From: Pedobacter sp. Leaf41
GTDB taxonomy: Bacteria; Bacteroidota; Bacteroidia; Sphingobacteriales; Sphingobacteriaceae
Length of the DNA stretch: 64,000 nt
Assembly: GCF_001422545.1 (NCBI RefSeq)
Contig: NZ_LMLE01000007.1
Location: forward strand, 62,001-126,000
Direction: 5' to 3'
Position 1 is the stretch's first letter. Every line of letters starts with the position of its first letter. Shown piece after piece: positions 8,856 to 17,298 of the stretch. The translations under genes were made by a program, and so were the position numbers. A model generated the notes under the pieces. It ran no database searches and was not told the origin of the DNA. It saw only the letters and a program-made list of their open reading frames with translations.

Positions 8856-10562
8856 TTAGGAATGGGTTTTAAATTTATATTGATGAATGAAAGCTGCAAT
8901 TTTATAGGAAGGCATGATCAATGTGGAAGCCCGGCTAAACCTGGCGATGTTAATTCCCACAAAATTCCCTTCTAAATCGTAAACAGATGTTCCTATTTGT
9001 CGGGGCAGCAACGCTAAGTCATGGGTATAAACAGCATCAAAACCATCTCTCCTTTTTGATTTCCCGCCAGCAAACCGATCTACCGGATGCTTCGAAACAC
9101 TTTGTGCCTGCCATGCAAAAGTTACCTTTCCATTGTAAAGCTTTTCTTTTCTTTTCCAGCTTATTGGCACTTCATCAGCAGGCCAGTAGTGAGAAACCGC
9201 AGCTGCAAATTCCTTGCTACTTTTTAGCTCATGCCCACCGAAGCTCACCAGCTCATCACCTACCTCTAGTCCAAGTGCTTCGGCAGGGCTTTTTTGTTTA
9301 ATCAATGAAAAAACTGCCGGACTAGATTCGTACACCACCATTGCACCCAAAAGTGGCTGACTCATTATTTTGGGCAAAGTGATCTCCTCGCTTCCGATGA
9401 TGCTGCTTACCACTTTACCATCTGCCTGCTTTGTAAAAACAAATTTGCCCTTCAACTTCTTGTTATTAACGCGGTAGTTACTGTCCAACTTTACTCCATG
9501 CTTAAAGTATTTGGTAGTCGCTAGCATGACCAGATCATTGGTTTGATCACGGGCTAAAATGTTCAGGTCGTAAAGTTTACCTTCGTAAACAAGACAGGCA
9601 GAATCGCCAATCATACTGCTCTTGCTCACCAAAACCTGCACTGGTTTACCATGATTGTTTTTTAGGTTAAATACACTCGCTGACACCTCCAGCTTCTCCC
9701 CGTCTATAAAACTATTAACCACCAGGAATGCCTGCTTAGGATGTTGATCTGTACTTAACTCGTTAAAAGCGTACTTTTTGTTTAGGCTGAGGTTATGAGA
9801 ACTTTCGGTGCTGCTATCAGCAGTAGCTGGTAATGCAATGTAATTTTTTTCTAACTTCAGGGCCGACCAATATTTCCGGTACATATCTACCGGTATCTCA
9901 AAGTTCATATCTTCCGAAACGTCAATGGCACTATGAATCGCAACTACTTTTCCATCAAGGTCAAATAATGGTCCGCCAGAGTCGCCAGGTTCCATTTTGC
10001 AAGACGACTGTACAAATCCATACTGGTTCTTTATATCTAAAATCTTCCCAAAACGAATAGTGGGCAATTCCTGATTAAGACTTTCTGTACAAGAAATGCT
10101 GAGGCAAGCTTCACCATTCTTCAACGCGGACGAAAATCCCATTGCGGCATATGGCCAATTTCCATTACCTGTAATCTTCATCATGCCAACATCTGGTATG
10201 CCTGGAGTTTCTTTCACATCTATTCTTCCGAGCGCTAGAGCGATAGCATCTTTTCCATCAGGAAAAAAAACTTTGTAACTTTTTCCTGGCTGAATAACAT
10301 GTGCGGCAGTTAAAATATAGCCTTCGCCAGTTACCACAACCCCGCTAAATTGTGCGGACGTACGTTCATTTCTTACCGTATCGAAACCCCAAATCCGTAC
10401 ACTTGCCGGATAAGCTTTATCCACTGCTGATGCAACATGCTGCTCCAATACTTTTGCGCCATTTTTTTGTGCATAACTTGTTAGGGTGCTCAGGATGCAG
10501 CATAAAGCGACACAACCAAAGATCGAAACCCAACGAAGAAATACCATATTTTTAAAGCGCAT
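8856..10562 (-). CDS. secreted trypsin-like serine protease with PDZ and a degenerate second protease-like half
   Basis: A 568-residue exported protein. The first half is an S1/HtrA-like protease with a complete triad: His88 in TAAHV, Asp124 in GIPDVGMMKI and Ser195 in GDSGGPLF. The middle (about 290-350) looks like the start of a second protease domain (ARDQTNDLVMLA around Asp343). A PDZ-like region follows at about 400-480 (PAEALGLEVGDELVSFGG). The C-terminus (about 505-560) resembles the end of a second protease fold (VYDLEGNFVGINIAR), but the expected catalytic Gly-x-Ser-Gly-Gly is replaced by QIGTSVYD, so that half is probably inactive. It lies 20 nt downstream of the thioredoxin gene and upstream of SusC in the same direction. 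It may cleave glycoprotein substrate or process proteins in the periplasm. Confidence 0.85.
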   Translation of the reverse strand: MRFKNMVFLRWVSIFGCVALCCILSTLTSYAQKNGAKVLEQHVASAVDKAYPASVRIWGFDTVRNERTSAQFSGVVVTGEGYILTAAHVIQPGKSYKVFFPDGKDAIALALGRIDVKETPGIPDVGMMKITGNGNWPYAAMGFSSALKNGEACLSISCTESLNQELPTIRFGKILDIKNQYGFVQSSCKMEPGDSGGPLFDLDGKVVAIHSAIDVSEDMNFEIPVDMYRKYWSALKLEKNYIALPATADSSTESSHNLSLNKKYAFNELSTDQHPKQAFLVVNSFIDGEKLEVSASVFNLKNNHGKPVQVLVSKSSMIGDSACLVYEGKLYDLNILARDQTNDLVMLATTKYFKHGVKLDSNYRVNNKKLKGKFVFTKQADGKVVSSIIGSEEITLPKIMSQPLLGAMVVYESSPAVFSLIKQKSPAEALGLEVGDELVSFGGHELKSSKEFAAAVSHYWPADEVPISWKRKEKLYNGKVTFAWQAQSVSKHPVDRFAGGKSKRRDGFDAVYTHDLALLPRQIGTSVYDLEGNFVGINIARFSRASTLIMPSYKIAAFIHQYKFKTHS

Positions 10563-10582
10563 AACGAATTGGCTGTCAAAGA

Positions 10583-11716
10583 TTAATTAAATAGTGAAGC
10601 TAATTTCTTATTCAAATCTTCGCCCCTCAAATTGCTGGCGATCACTTTTCCATCCTTATCTAAAAGGAAATTGGCTGGTACGGCCCGTATTCCGTATAAT
10701 CGGCCAACTTCATTATTCCATCCTTTTAAATCGGAAACATGCAGCCATGGTAACCCATCCTGATCAATGGCTTTTAACCAGTTTTCTTTTGATTGATCTA
10801 ACGATACCGCAAGAATTTCGAAACCTTTTTCTTTATATCTGCTGTAGTCTTTCACCAGGTTGGGATTTTCCGCTCTGCATGGACCACACCAGCTTGCCCA
10901 AAACTCTAATAGAACCACCTTACCTCTTAACTGCGCAAGCGATACGGGTTTGCCAATCACATTATTTTGAGAAAATAAGGGTGCGGATGACCCAATTGCG
11001 GTGGCGCTATTTGCAGCAATTCGCTGAGCCAATTCTTTTCCCATATCCGTATCTCGCAGGTTTTGAGCAAGTGCCTGATAAACCGGCGAAACTTTGGCAA
11101 CATCTACACTCGTTCCAGCCGATTCGGACAAAGCGACTAAACCGAAATATGAATTTGGATGTGTTTTGGCAAATAAAAACTGTTTTGCTTCTCTGGCTTT
11201 GATGTTGTTCCTGAAACGGGCATCTACCGCTTTAATGTAAACAGAGTCTCGCTGTTGTTCTGGCGTACCACTGTTAAAATCTGCATTTACAGCTTTTGTT
11301 AGCGCCATGATGGTTCCGCCAATTTCTTTGTTGTATGCTACAAATTCATCGTAAACTTTTGAACCACTTACTAAAGCATTCTGTAAAGAGTCTTTCGAAG
11401 TAAAAACAATTTTTTCCTTACCGAAGTAGATATAAACCACGTCGCCGGTATAGATTGCTTTTTGCTTTCCTCCACCATCATGATCCAATGCCAGTCTGGC
11501 ATTTGCCACTCCTGAAAGCGGCCCGGTAAACTGGAATGCTCCATCCACCACTTCGGTCGAATCTTCGTGGCTCACGCCATTATCCATATAATCCAGATAG
11601 GCTTTTGCAGGCTTACCAAGGTTTCCAATTTTGACGGATAGCGTGAAGTCATTTCCTTGCCCGAGTGCAAACAAGGGCAAGAATCCTGACAGTAATAAAA
11701 GCGTTTTAAATTTCAT
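10583..11716 (-). CDS. TlpA/ResA-like thioredoxin with DUF4369-type N-terminal domain
   Basis: A 377-residue exported thiol-disulfide protein. A signal peptide (to about residue 20) is followed by a beta-rich DUF4369-like domain (about 22-120), a helical linker, and a C-terminal thioredoxin fold of AhpC-TSA/redoxin type with active site WCGPC (276-280) and the cis-Pro loop in IRAVPANFLLDKDG. Such proteins reduce or isomerise disulfides in the periplasm and are often placed inside Bacteroidota glycan loci. It is second in the unit: 53 nt after the GH29 gene and 20 nt before the protease gene. It could help fold the secreted enzymes or open disulfide-rich glycoprotein substrates; both are inferences. 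Confidence 0.88.
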   Translation of the reverse strand: MKFKTLLLLSGFLPLFALGQGNDFTLSVKIGNLGKPAKAYLDYMDNGVSHEDSTEVVDGAFQFTGPLSGVANARLALDHDGGGKQKAIYTGDVVYIYFGKEKIVFTSKDSLQNALVSGSKVYDEFVAYNKEIGGTIMALTKAVNADFNSGTPEQQRDSVYIKAVDARFRNNIKAREAKQFLFAKTHPNSYFGLVALSESAGTSVDVAKVSPVYQALAQNLRDTDMGKELAQRIAANSATAIGSSAPLFSQNNVIGKPVSLAQLRGKVVLLEFWASWCGPCRAENPNLVKDYSRYKEKGFEILAVSLDQSKENWLKAIDQDGLPWLHVSDLKGWNNEVGRLYGIRAVPANFLLDKDGKVIASNLRGEDLNKKLASLFN

Positions 11717-11769
11717 GAGTATAGCGTATTAAGCGTGGTTTAATATTGAGGTAAATGGAGGGTCGGCAC

Positions 11770-13179
11770 TTAATTGCGTTCATTAAATACGGCGAACTCT
11801 GCTATTGCCGGCGCATGTTTGAAACCAGAAAGGTTAACCCGAATTTTTTCGCACCAGATTCTCTCAAATCTGAAAATGCTCACCTTTTTCTCTCCCGCTG
11901 CTTGTGCTTTTAGCTGTAGCCATTTTCCATCTGCAAAGTATTCCAGATCATATCTGGCCCCTGAAGAATTACCCGCAGTAATCACGATCATATTGCAAGG
12001 CATTGATTTTTCAAACTTTACCTCATACCATGGTGCTTTAACAGTAGGATTAGAAGACCAGCTCGACCTGAAATTGTCGTCGTTTGCGAAATCCATTAGA
12101 TTCATGTCATCACTCCAGGTACTGTTACTGATTACGCCTTTTGCAATGTTGCTTGAAATAATTGGTGCCGGATGTTGTGGCAATTTTGGCGGATTAGCAG
12201 AAGGCTTATAAAGTTTTCCCATTTCTTTTAATGCGGCAAGGGCATTATCATCAATCAAACCATTTTTGTTGGGAGCAACATTTAAAATGAAGTTGCAATA
12301 GGCACCGTTGTATGGGATAATGAATTTGTTCACCAACTCATTTACATCTTTAACAGGCGTAGTTGGAAATGATGTTTTCCAAAACCAATTTTGCTGCAAA
12401 GGAAGGCAGGCTAAAGCAGGTAATTTGTTGCTTTCTTTAGAGATAAACTGTCCGGCTCCTTGCTCATAAGATTTGATATCCGTATAAAACAGTGCTTCCG
12501 TTGGGTATTTTGCTGCATTTAAATCCATTACCAAACAGTTTGGCTGTAGAGATTTAATCAGATAGTAAATATCTTCAAAAGGAACATCATCATAAGAAAT
12601 TCTCGACCACGGAGCATCCCATCCATCAATAACCAGTGCGGTAATTTCTCCATAGTTGGTTAACAACTCGGTAATCTGTTCTTTAATTAATTTGATGTGA
12701 GCAGGTGTAATTTGGTTTGGGCGTATACCGTTATGGGTATCCAGAATAGAATAGTACAACATCACTTTTAAGCCATTCTTCCGAAATGCATCAGCATATT
12801 CCTTAACCACGTCGCGTTTAAGTGGCGTATTCATCACATTGTAACTGGTTGTTTTGGTATTCCAGATTGGGAAACCGCTATGATGTTTGGTAGTTAAGCA
12901 ACCGTAGGTCATATTTGCCGACTTTGCCGCTTTCGCCCACTGATCGGCGTCAAGCTTTGGCGATTGAAACAAATTTAGCGCAGCATCTGGATCAGACCAG
13001 TCCTGGTCCATAAACGTTGGCATCCCATAATGGATAAACATGCCTAAACCCAGATCAACAAAATCTTGTTGTAAATCGGTTAAGTTTTTCTTTTTTGCAT
13101 TTTGCTGGGCAGAAACCTGCTTAAAAGAAGTCAGTCCTGAAACGAGAAGGAGAAGCGCTATGATTTTTTTAATAGTCAT
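11770..13179 (-). CDS. GH29 alpha-L-fucosidase with C-terminal discoidin-like module
   Basis: A 469-residue secreted GH29 enzyme (signal peptide to about residue 25). The catalytic domain shows family motifs GMFIHYG (46-52), TTKHHSGFPIW (about 96-106) and ALVIDGWDAPW (about 181-191), where Asp185 is the likely nucleophile. Residues about 340-469 form an F5/8 type C-like module ending in IRVNLSGF and AEFAVF. The enzyme releases terminal alpha-L-fucose from glycans. It is the first gene of locus 1 and is divergent from the histidine kinase/response regulator pair. The acid/base residue is not assigned, as it is poorly conserved in GH29. Confidence 0.92.
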   Translation of the reverse strand: MTIKKIIALLLLVSGLTSFKQVSAQQNAKKKNLTDLQQDFVDLGLGMFIHYGMPTFMDQDWSDPDAALNLFQSPKLDADQWAKAAKSANMTYGCLTTKHHSGFPIWNTKTTSYNVMNTPLKRDVVKEYADAFRKNGLKVMLYYSILDTHNGIRPNQITPAHIKLIKEQITELLTNYGEITALVIDGWDAPWSRISYDDVPFEDIYYLIKSLQPNCLVMDLNAAKYPTEALFYTDIKSYEQGAGQFISKESNKLPALACLPLQQNWFWKTSFPTTPVKDVNELVNKFIIPYNGAYCNFILNVAPNKNGLIDDNALAALKEMGKLYKPSANPPKLPQHPAPIISSNIAKGVISNSTWSDDMNLMDFANDDNFRSSWSSNPTVKAPWYEVKFEKSMPCNMIVITAGNSSGARYDLEYFADGKWLQLKAQAAGEKKVSIFRFERIWCEKIRVNLSGFKHAPAIAEFAVFNERN

Positions 13180-13401
13180 CTTTACTGGAAATTTAGGTTT
13201 GTAGGGTTTTTAAAGGTTCATTTAGAAACAACTGACCGGTTACAATGCACTGTAAATCAGCATAGAGGAACAATCGGTGTTTCTATAATCCAAAGCTAGT
13301 GTGGCTAAGGCAATAATTTATCTAACGGAAACCTAACAAAAGCCTAACAAAAACTTAACAGCATAATATTTCGGAATAATAGCCCTATTTTTAGGCATAA
13401 A
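13180..13401. promoter_or_regulatory. divergent control region with four 11-bp-phased YTAAC repeats
   Basis: This 222-bp gap separates the divergent GH29 gene (start 13179) and kinase gene (start 13402). At 13322-13359 the pentamer CTAAC occurs at 13322, 13333 and 13344, then TTAAC at 13355, each exactly 11 nt apart (consensus unit CTAACAAAARC). Direct repeats at 11-bp spacing are the binding pattern of OmpR/PhoB-type winged-helix regulators, and one is encoded at 14847-15551. The repeats lie 43-80 nt upstream of the kinase start. Autoregulation and control of locus 1 are inference. Confidence 0.55.
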
Positions 13402-14838
13402 ATGAAAGATCGCATCTATAAATCCATCGTATTGGTTAGTTTTCTCATCCTGATTTTGGTTCAACTGAGGTTAACCTACAATACTTACATGCTTCGCGAT
13501 AGAGAATACAGCATCAAGGATAAAACTTTAATAAATGATGAATATGGGCGGAGTATTTCTGATGATAAGTTGTATCCCGGCGGGGGAAAGATCATCGATA
13601 CCATTTTATCCAGAAATATGTCGCGGCTTAAAGCGGCCTACTATGCCAATAAAAATGAATTTAATGCCTTATCACAAAAAGTGAGTGATACGCTATTGCT
13701 TAACCTGAAAGCAAATAGCTCGATGGATAGCATCTTTAAATCAATTGTTAAACGTAACGGCTTAGATGCTAACCTTCAGTATCTGCTCACCTTCGAATCC
13801 ATTGAACTTACTTTTACCAAGAAAATGGGAAACGTGTTCATCTTCAAAAGGAAAACAGACAATGACGCATTGCTTCCGGCGGTAAATCCTTTTGGGGTAA
13901 TTATTGATGGTACGCTCGCCGACCCCAATTTGCAAAACCGCGTAACTAACCTCTCTGTGAGCGGAACCTTGGTTTACGATTATCGCATTACTTTTAATTT
14001 GTTTGTTGATGCTCCAGGCAGACCATTAAAAGTGGCGATGGAAATGCTTCCAACATTCCTGCTGGTGGCCTTATGCATTATAATTATTGTGGGCATAAAT
14101 TATTACACCTACATTAACTGGATGCGCCAGAAGAAAGAGGCAGAGGTAAAATCAGATTTCTTAAACAGCATTAAACACGAGTTTAATACCCCAATTACGA
14201 CCATCTTAGTAGCCAGCAAAAGCCTGGATGAAGAGGAAGTACTAAACGACAGGAGCCGGGTAAAGGCTTTGGTTCATATTGTGGAACGACAAGCAATGCG
14301 GTTGCACTCTCACATCAATCAAATGCTCGAAATTTCTGAAATAAACAACAACATCAACCTGGAAGAAACCGATCTGAATTATATGGTGCTCACTATTGTT
14401 AACGATTTTAGCATTAAAGTTGAAGAACCACATTCCCTTACTTTTGATCCATATCACCACGAAATTTTGCTAGTAATCGACCCATTTGTTTTTACAACGA
14501 TGCTCCAAAATATGCTCGATAACTCTTTCAAACACAATCAAAGTACCGTTAAAAAAACTTCCATTTTTATTACTGAAAATGATCATGACTATATTCTTCA
14601 TATCAAAGATAATGGCAAAGGTATAGAAGAGAGTAGCAAGCCAAAGCTATTTGATAAATTTTTTAGAGCAGACCGTGAGAAAACCGTTTCTGGGTTGGGC
14701 TTGGGACTATATTATGTTAAACAGTGCCTTGATTTGCATGGCTGGAATATTGAAGTAAATTCACATCTCGGTTCAGGCACAGAGTTTATGGTACACATCC
14801 CTAAACATCCTGTTAACACAAATGAGCACGTAAACTAA
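13402..14838 (+). CDS. membrane sensor histidine kinase
   Basis: A 478-residue kinase. TM1 is at about 8-25, a periplasmic sensor region spans about 26-212, and TM2 is at about 213-236. A HisKA dimerisation domain follows with the phospho-acceptor His259 in IKHEFNTP, then a HATPase_c domain with N-box (MLDNSFKHN, about 371-379), G1 box DNGKGIEE (about 403-410) and G2 box SGLGLGLYYVK (430-440). It presumably phosphorylates the OmpR-type regulator encoded 8 nt downstream. The architecture resembles Bacteroides RprX, but that assignment is not tested. It is divergent from locus 1, so the pair may control that locus; the signal is unknown. Confidence 0.92.
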   Translation: MKDRIYKSIVLVSFLILILVQLRLTYNTYMLRDREYSIKDKTLINDEYGRSISDDKLYPGGGKIIDTILSRNMSRLKAAYYANKNEFNALSQKVSDTLLLNLKANSSMDSIFKSIVKRNGLDANLQYLLTFESIELTFTKKMGNVFIFKRKTDNDALLPAVNPFGVIIDGTLADPNLQNRVTNLSVSGTLVYDYRITFNLFVDAPGRPLKVAMEMLPTFLLVALCIIIIVGINYYTYINWMRQKKEAEVKSDFLNSIKHEFNTPITTILVASKSLDEEEVLNDRSRVKALVHIVERQAMRLHSHINQMLEISEINNNINLEETDLNYMVLTIVNDFSIKVEEPHSLTFDPYHHEILLVIDPFVFTTMLQNMLDNSFKHNQSTVKKTSIFITENDHDYILHIKDNGKGIEESSKPKLFDKFFRADREKTVSGLGLGLYYVKQCLDLHGWNIEVNSHLGSGTEFMVHIPKHPVNTNEHVN

Positions 14839-14846
14839 AGTTGAAC

Positions 14847-15551
14847 ATGAAATATGATATCATAATTATTGAAGATGAGGTTGACTTAGGAAATGTGATT
14901 TCGGAGTATTTGAAACTTCGGGGCTTTAGCGTACTCTGGTTTAAAACGGCTACCGATGCACTTGAACATTACCGCCAGCATCAGCTTGATAATAAGCTAA
15001 TGATTGTGGACATTCAACTTCCCGATATGAATGGCTTTGATTTGAGTACAGAAATTATGAAGCTCAACCCCAACCAGGCCTTTTTCTTCTTAACTGCACA
15101 TAATGAAAAGCAGGATCGTTTACGCGGATTGAAAATTGGTGCCATTGATTATATTTCTAAACCATTTGAAATTGAGGAACTCGTGCTTAGGATTGGAAAC
15201 ATCGTAAATAAGTTCACAGACACCACGAATATCTCCAAAACTCAGGTGACAGGCATCATTAGAATTGGCGACATCAGCTATCAAAAAGATCAGCTTTTTG
15301 TGCTTTTACCTGATGAGAAAGAAATCTCTTTGACCGTGAGGGAAGCCGAAGTTCTGGATCATCTATCAGCAAATATCAATCAGGTGGTAAAGAAAAAGGA
15401 CTTGCTTTTGGCTTTATGGGGCAATGATGATTACTTCAATGGCAAAAGTCTAGAGGTTTTTATTTCCCGGCTGAGAAGGCTTTTTAAAGCTTCTGCACAG
15501 GTGAGTATAGAAAATGTTTATGGACTCGGTTATATCTTGAAGGTGAAATAA
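14847..15551 (+). CDS. OmpR-family response regulator
   Basis: A 234-residue regulator. The receiver domain (about 1-118) has an acidic pocket (IIIIEDEVD), a phospho-acceptor Asp in MIVDIQLPDMNG and the conserved Lys in ISKPFE. It is followed by a winged-helix Trans_reg_C DNA-binding domain (about 135-232: LTVREAEVLDHL, then SLEVFISRLRRLF and YGLGYIL). The frame also allows a TTG start at 14841, but the ATG at 14847, 8 nt after the kinase stop, is preferred. It is cognate to the upstream kinase and similar in layout to Bacteroides RprY. The four 11-bp-phased repeats at 13322-13359 are its best candidate site. Confidence 0.92.
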   Translation: MKYDIIIIEDEVDLGNVISEYLKLRGFSVLWFKTATDALEHYRQHQLDNKLMIVDIQLPDMNGFDLSTEIMKLNPNQAFFFLTAHNEKQDRLRGLKIGAIDYISKPFEIEELVLRIGNIVNKFTDTTNISKTQVTGIIRIGDISYQKDQLFVLLPDEKEISLTVREAEVLDHLSANINQVVKKKDLLLALWGNDDYFNGKSLEVFISRLRRLFKASAQVSIENVYGLGYILKVK

Positions 15552-15588
15552 GATCTCAAAGCCGATTCTTTTTACTATATTCAGGTTG

Positions 15589-16134
15589 CTATAGTTTTAT
15601 CTTTTGAACCTCATCAAGATTTCTTTGTAACGAAGAAATCTTTTCTCTTGCCCAAAACCGCAGCCGTTCATCCTGCACACCCTGGTTAGATGAAGCTTTT
15701 ACATGGAGTCCGATCAGGGTTTGATCAGAATCAATAAGCATTGACAAGAGCGTACGCAAATGCTCCTCTCCCATCTTATTATCAGCATTCACCAGGTTAA
15801 AGACATGCTTCTCTGAGAGATCGAAACTATTTGTATCCTTTAAAAAATCAAAGCTAGCCAGATCGTTATTATAAGCGGCGGAAGATAATCTTCTCATATT
15901 CGCAAGGTTAGCAAGTGCAGGACTTCCCTGGCCTTTTTCCAACCTAGCCAATACTTCGCTTTGATAAAGTTGCTCCTGTTTTACAGACATGGCAAATTGT
16001 TTAGCATCCATCACATAGCCTTTTTCATCTTCTTTATGGCAGGCACTGATTAACATTCCAATCAACAAAAGAAGTCCGAAAACACCCGTTCTTTTTTTTA
16101 GAGAAATTTGCTTACTGATTAATCTGCGCATCAA
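15589..16134 (-). CDS. small helical lipoprotein, possibly DUF4142-like
   Basis: A 181-residue lipoprotein with a basic N-terminus, a hydrophobic segment and a lipobox (LISAC, Cys about 32). The mature part is predicted helical, with repeated Leu/His/Glu-rich stretches such as MGEEHLRTLLSMLID. This recalls the ferritin-like DUF4142 bundle, but the match is weak and I do not claim it. It is convergent with the response regulator gene, with only 37 nt between the stops. No function can be assigned. Confidence 0.7.
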   Translation of the reverse strand: MMRRLISKQISLKKRTGVFGLLLLIGMLISACHKEDEKGYVMDAKQFAMSVKQEQLYQSEVLARLEKGQGSPALANLANMRRLSSAAYNNDLASFDFLKDTNSFDLSEKHVFNLVNADNKMGEEHLRTLLSMLIDSDQTLIGLHVKASSNQGVQDERLRFWAREKISSLQRNLDEVQKIKL

Positions 16135-16354
16135 ATATGTTTTGAGATGGTTTAATATTTCTAAAAATTTTCAAGGATAGCTGCATTCACAATCACCCAA
16201 AATCATGATCAAATCTGGTAGTATTAAAACATGCCCAGGCTTTTTAAAGTTTAAATTTTTTATTTTTTTTCTGCAGGAAGCATGTTGTTTTGAAAATCAT
16301 GTAATTGAAAACAAGAGCAAATGCAGTAAGGCATTAAATGATTACAGAAAATTA

Positions 16355-16384
16355 TTTCAATTTTAACCAGAATGTATATATTTG
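16355..16384 (+). promoter_or_regulatory. Bacteroidota-type promoter of the TPP-riboswitch operon
   Basis: A -7 element TATATTTG at 16377-16384 matches the Bacteroidota consensus TAnnTTTG. A TTTC at 16355-16358, 18 nt upstream, is a one-mismatch version of the -33 TTTG element. The predicted transcript would start at about 16390, immediately before the riboswitch, which supports the assignment. Confidence 0.5.
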
Positions 16385-16390
16385 CTGCTG

Positions 16391-16484
16391 TTGCACGGGG
16401 TGCTTTTAACAAAATGTTAAAGGCTGAGATGAATACCCGCGAACCTGACACGGATAATACCGGCGTAGGGATGCACTTGCTCAA
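16391..16484 (+). promoter_or_regulatory. TPP riboswitch (THI element)
   Basis: All conserved THI-box blocks are present in order: GGGGTGC (16397-16403); a variable P3 hairpin TTTAAC/GTTAAA; GGCTGAGAT (16422-16430); ACCC; GAACCTGA (16441-16448); and GGATAATACCGGCGTAGGGA (16452-16471), closed by TGCA-containing arms of P1. It would bind thiamine pyrophosphate in the 5' leader and repress the downstream genes. The leader continues about 90 nt to the ATG at 16576. There AAACAG (16544-16549) can pair with CTGTTT (16504-16509) or CTGTT (16521-16525), a weak candidate for the switching platform. Confidence 0.95.
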
Positions 16485-16575
16485 GTAGATTGCGGCCACC
16501 TGGCTGTTTGAATTTAAGCGCTGTTCACTATCCGAGATCCGGTAAACAGTAAGGCGTTTAAAATTTTTCAAGCAT

Positions 16576-17292
16576 ATGCAATTAGAACAAAAAAGTTTCA
16601 ATGTACTTTCCGAAAAGCTCAGCAACTGGCAGGGCCGAAAGGAATGGTTTTTTAACCGTGAACATACCGACACTTACGAACAGTGGTATGAAGGCCGGTA
16701 CAAGCGTGCCGAAGTTTGGCAAAAAAAGGTGATGGCTGAACTTGTGGGGAAGGATAAAAACATCAGTGAGTTATTGGAATTTGGCTGTGGCACAACCCGC
16801 TTCACCAGATGGTGGAAAGAGATAGGGATTGAAGCCACTGGAGGAGATCTTTCGCCATTTATGCTGGGGCAGGCAGTTCATCTTTTTGATGGCGATCTGG
16901 TCAATGCCGATTCACACTTTATGCCCTTCAAAAACAACAGCTTTGATGCGGTGGCCTTCATTACCACATTCGAATACTATCGCGATCCCGTACAGGTGAT
17001 CAGGGAGGCTGCTCGGGTAGGCAAAAAAGGAATAGTATTCGGAATGATGAACAGAAACTCACCAAAAGTGTTGAGAAGGCGAGTTCAGGAAATCTTTGGT
17101 CAAAACCCCTTTTATCTTACTGCGACATTTTACACCCCAAAGCTGCTCAGCCAAAAAATTCATGAAGCGTTAAAAGGGCGTGAATATACCATAGAATGGA
17201 CTTGTACAGGACTCCCCAAGTGGTTTCCTATGCAACAGTGGAGCTTACCGATTGGCGATTTTTTCGGTTTATATGTTCGATTTAATGACTGA
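16576..17292 (+). CDS. class I SAM-dependent methyltransferase in a TPP-controlled operon
   Basis: A 238-residue Rossmann-fold methyltransferase. Motif I is LLEFGCGTTRF (about 65-75), followed by the acidic GGDLSP and the post-motif NADSHFMPFKNNSFDAV (about 113-129). Motif IV is replaced by TTFEYYRDP. No transmembrane segment is seen. It is the first gene after the TPP riboswitch, and the last gene of the operon encodes a Trm112-like protein, a family whose known members activate methyltransferases; pairing of the two is inferred. No standard thiamine biosynthetic step uses such a methyltransferase, so the substrate is unknown. The ATG at 16576 is the first good start after the leader. Confidence 0.85.
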   Translation: MQLEQKSFNVLSEKLSNWQGRKEWFFNREHTDTYEQWYEGRYKRAEVWQKKVMAELVGKDKNISELLEFGCGTTRFTRWWKEIGIEATGGDLSPFMLGQAVHLFDGDLVNADSHFMPFKNNSFDAVAFITTFEYYRDPVQVIREAARVGKKGIVFGMMNRNSPKVLRRRVQEIFGQNPFYLTATFYTPKLLSQKIHEALKGREYTIEWTCTGLPKWFPMQQWSLPIGDFFGLYVRFND

Positions 17293-17298
17293 TAGAAT

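Noticed and set aside
10594..11202. 202-codon plus-strand open frame over the thioredoxin gene
   Set aside because: Antisense to the well-supported thioredoxin gene with WCGPC; no motif of its own.
13402..15551. Antibiotic-resistance-type (vancomycin or BaeSR-like) two-component system
   Set aside because: No resistance or efflux gene is adjacent; the only divergent neighbour is a glycan locus.
16260..16673. 137-codon minus-strand open frame across the riboswitch region
   Set aside because: It runs antisense through the TPP riboswitch and into the methyltransferase start, with no recognisable domain.
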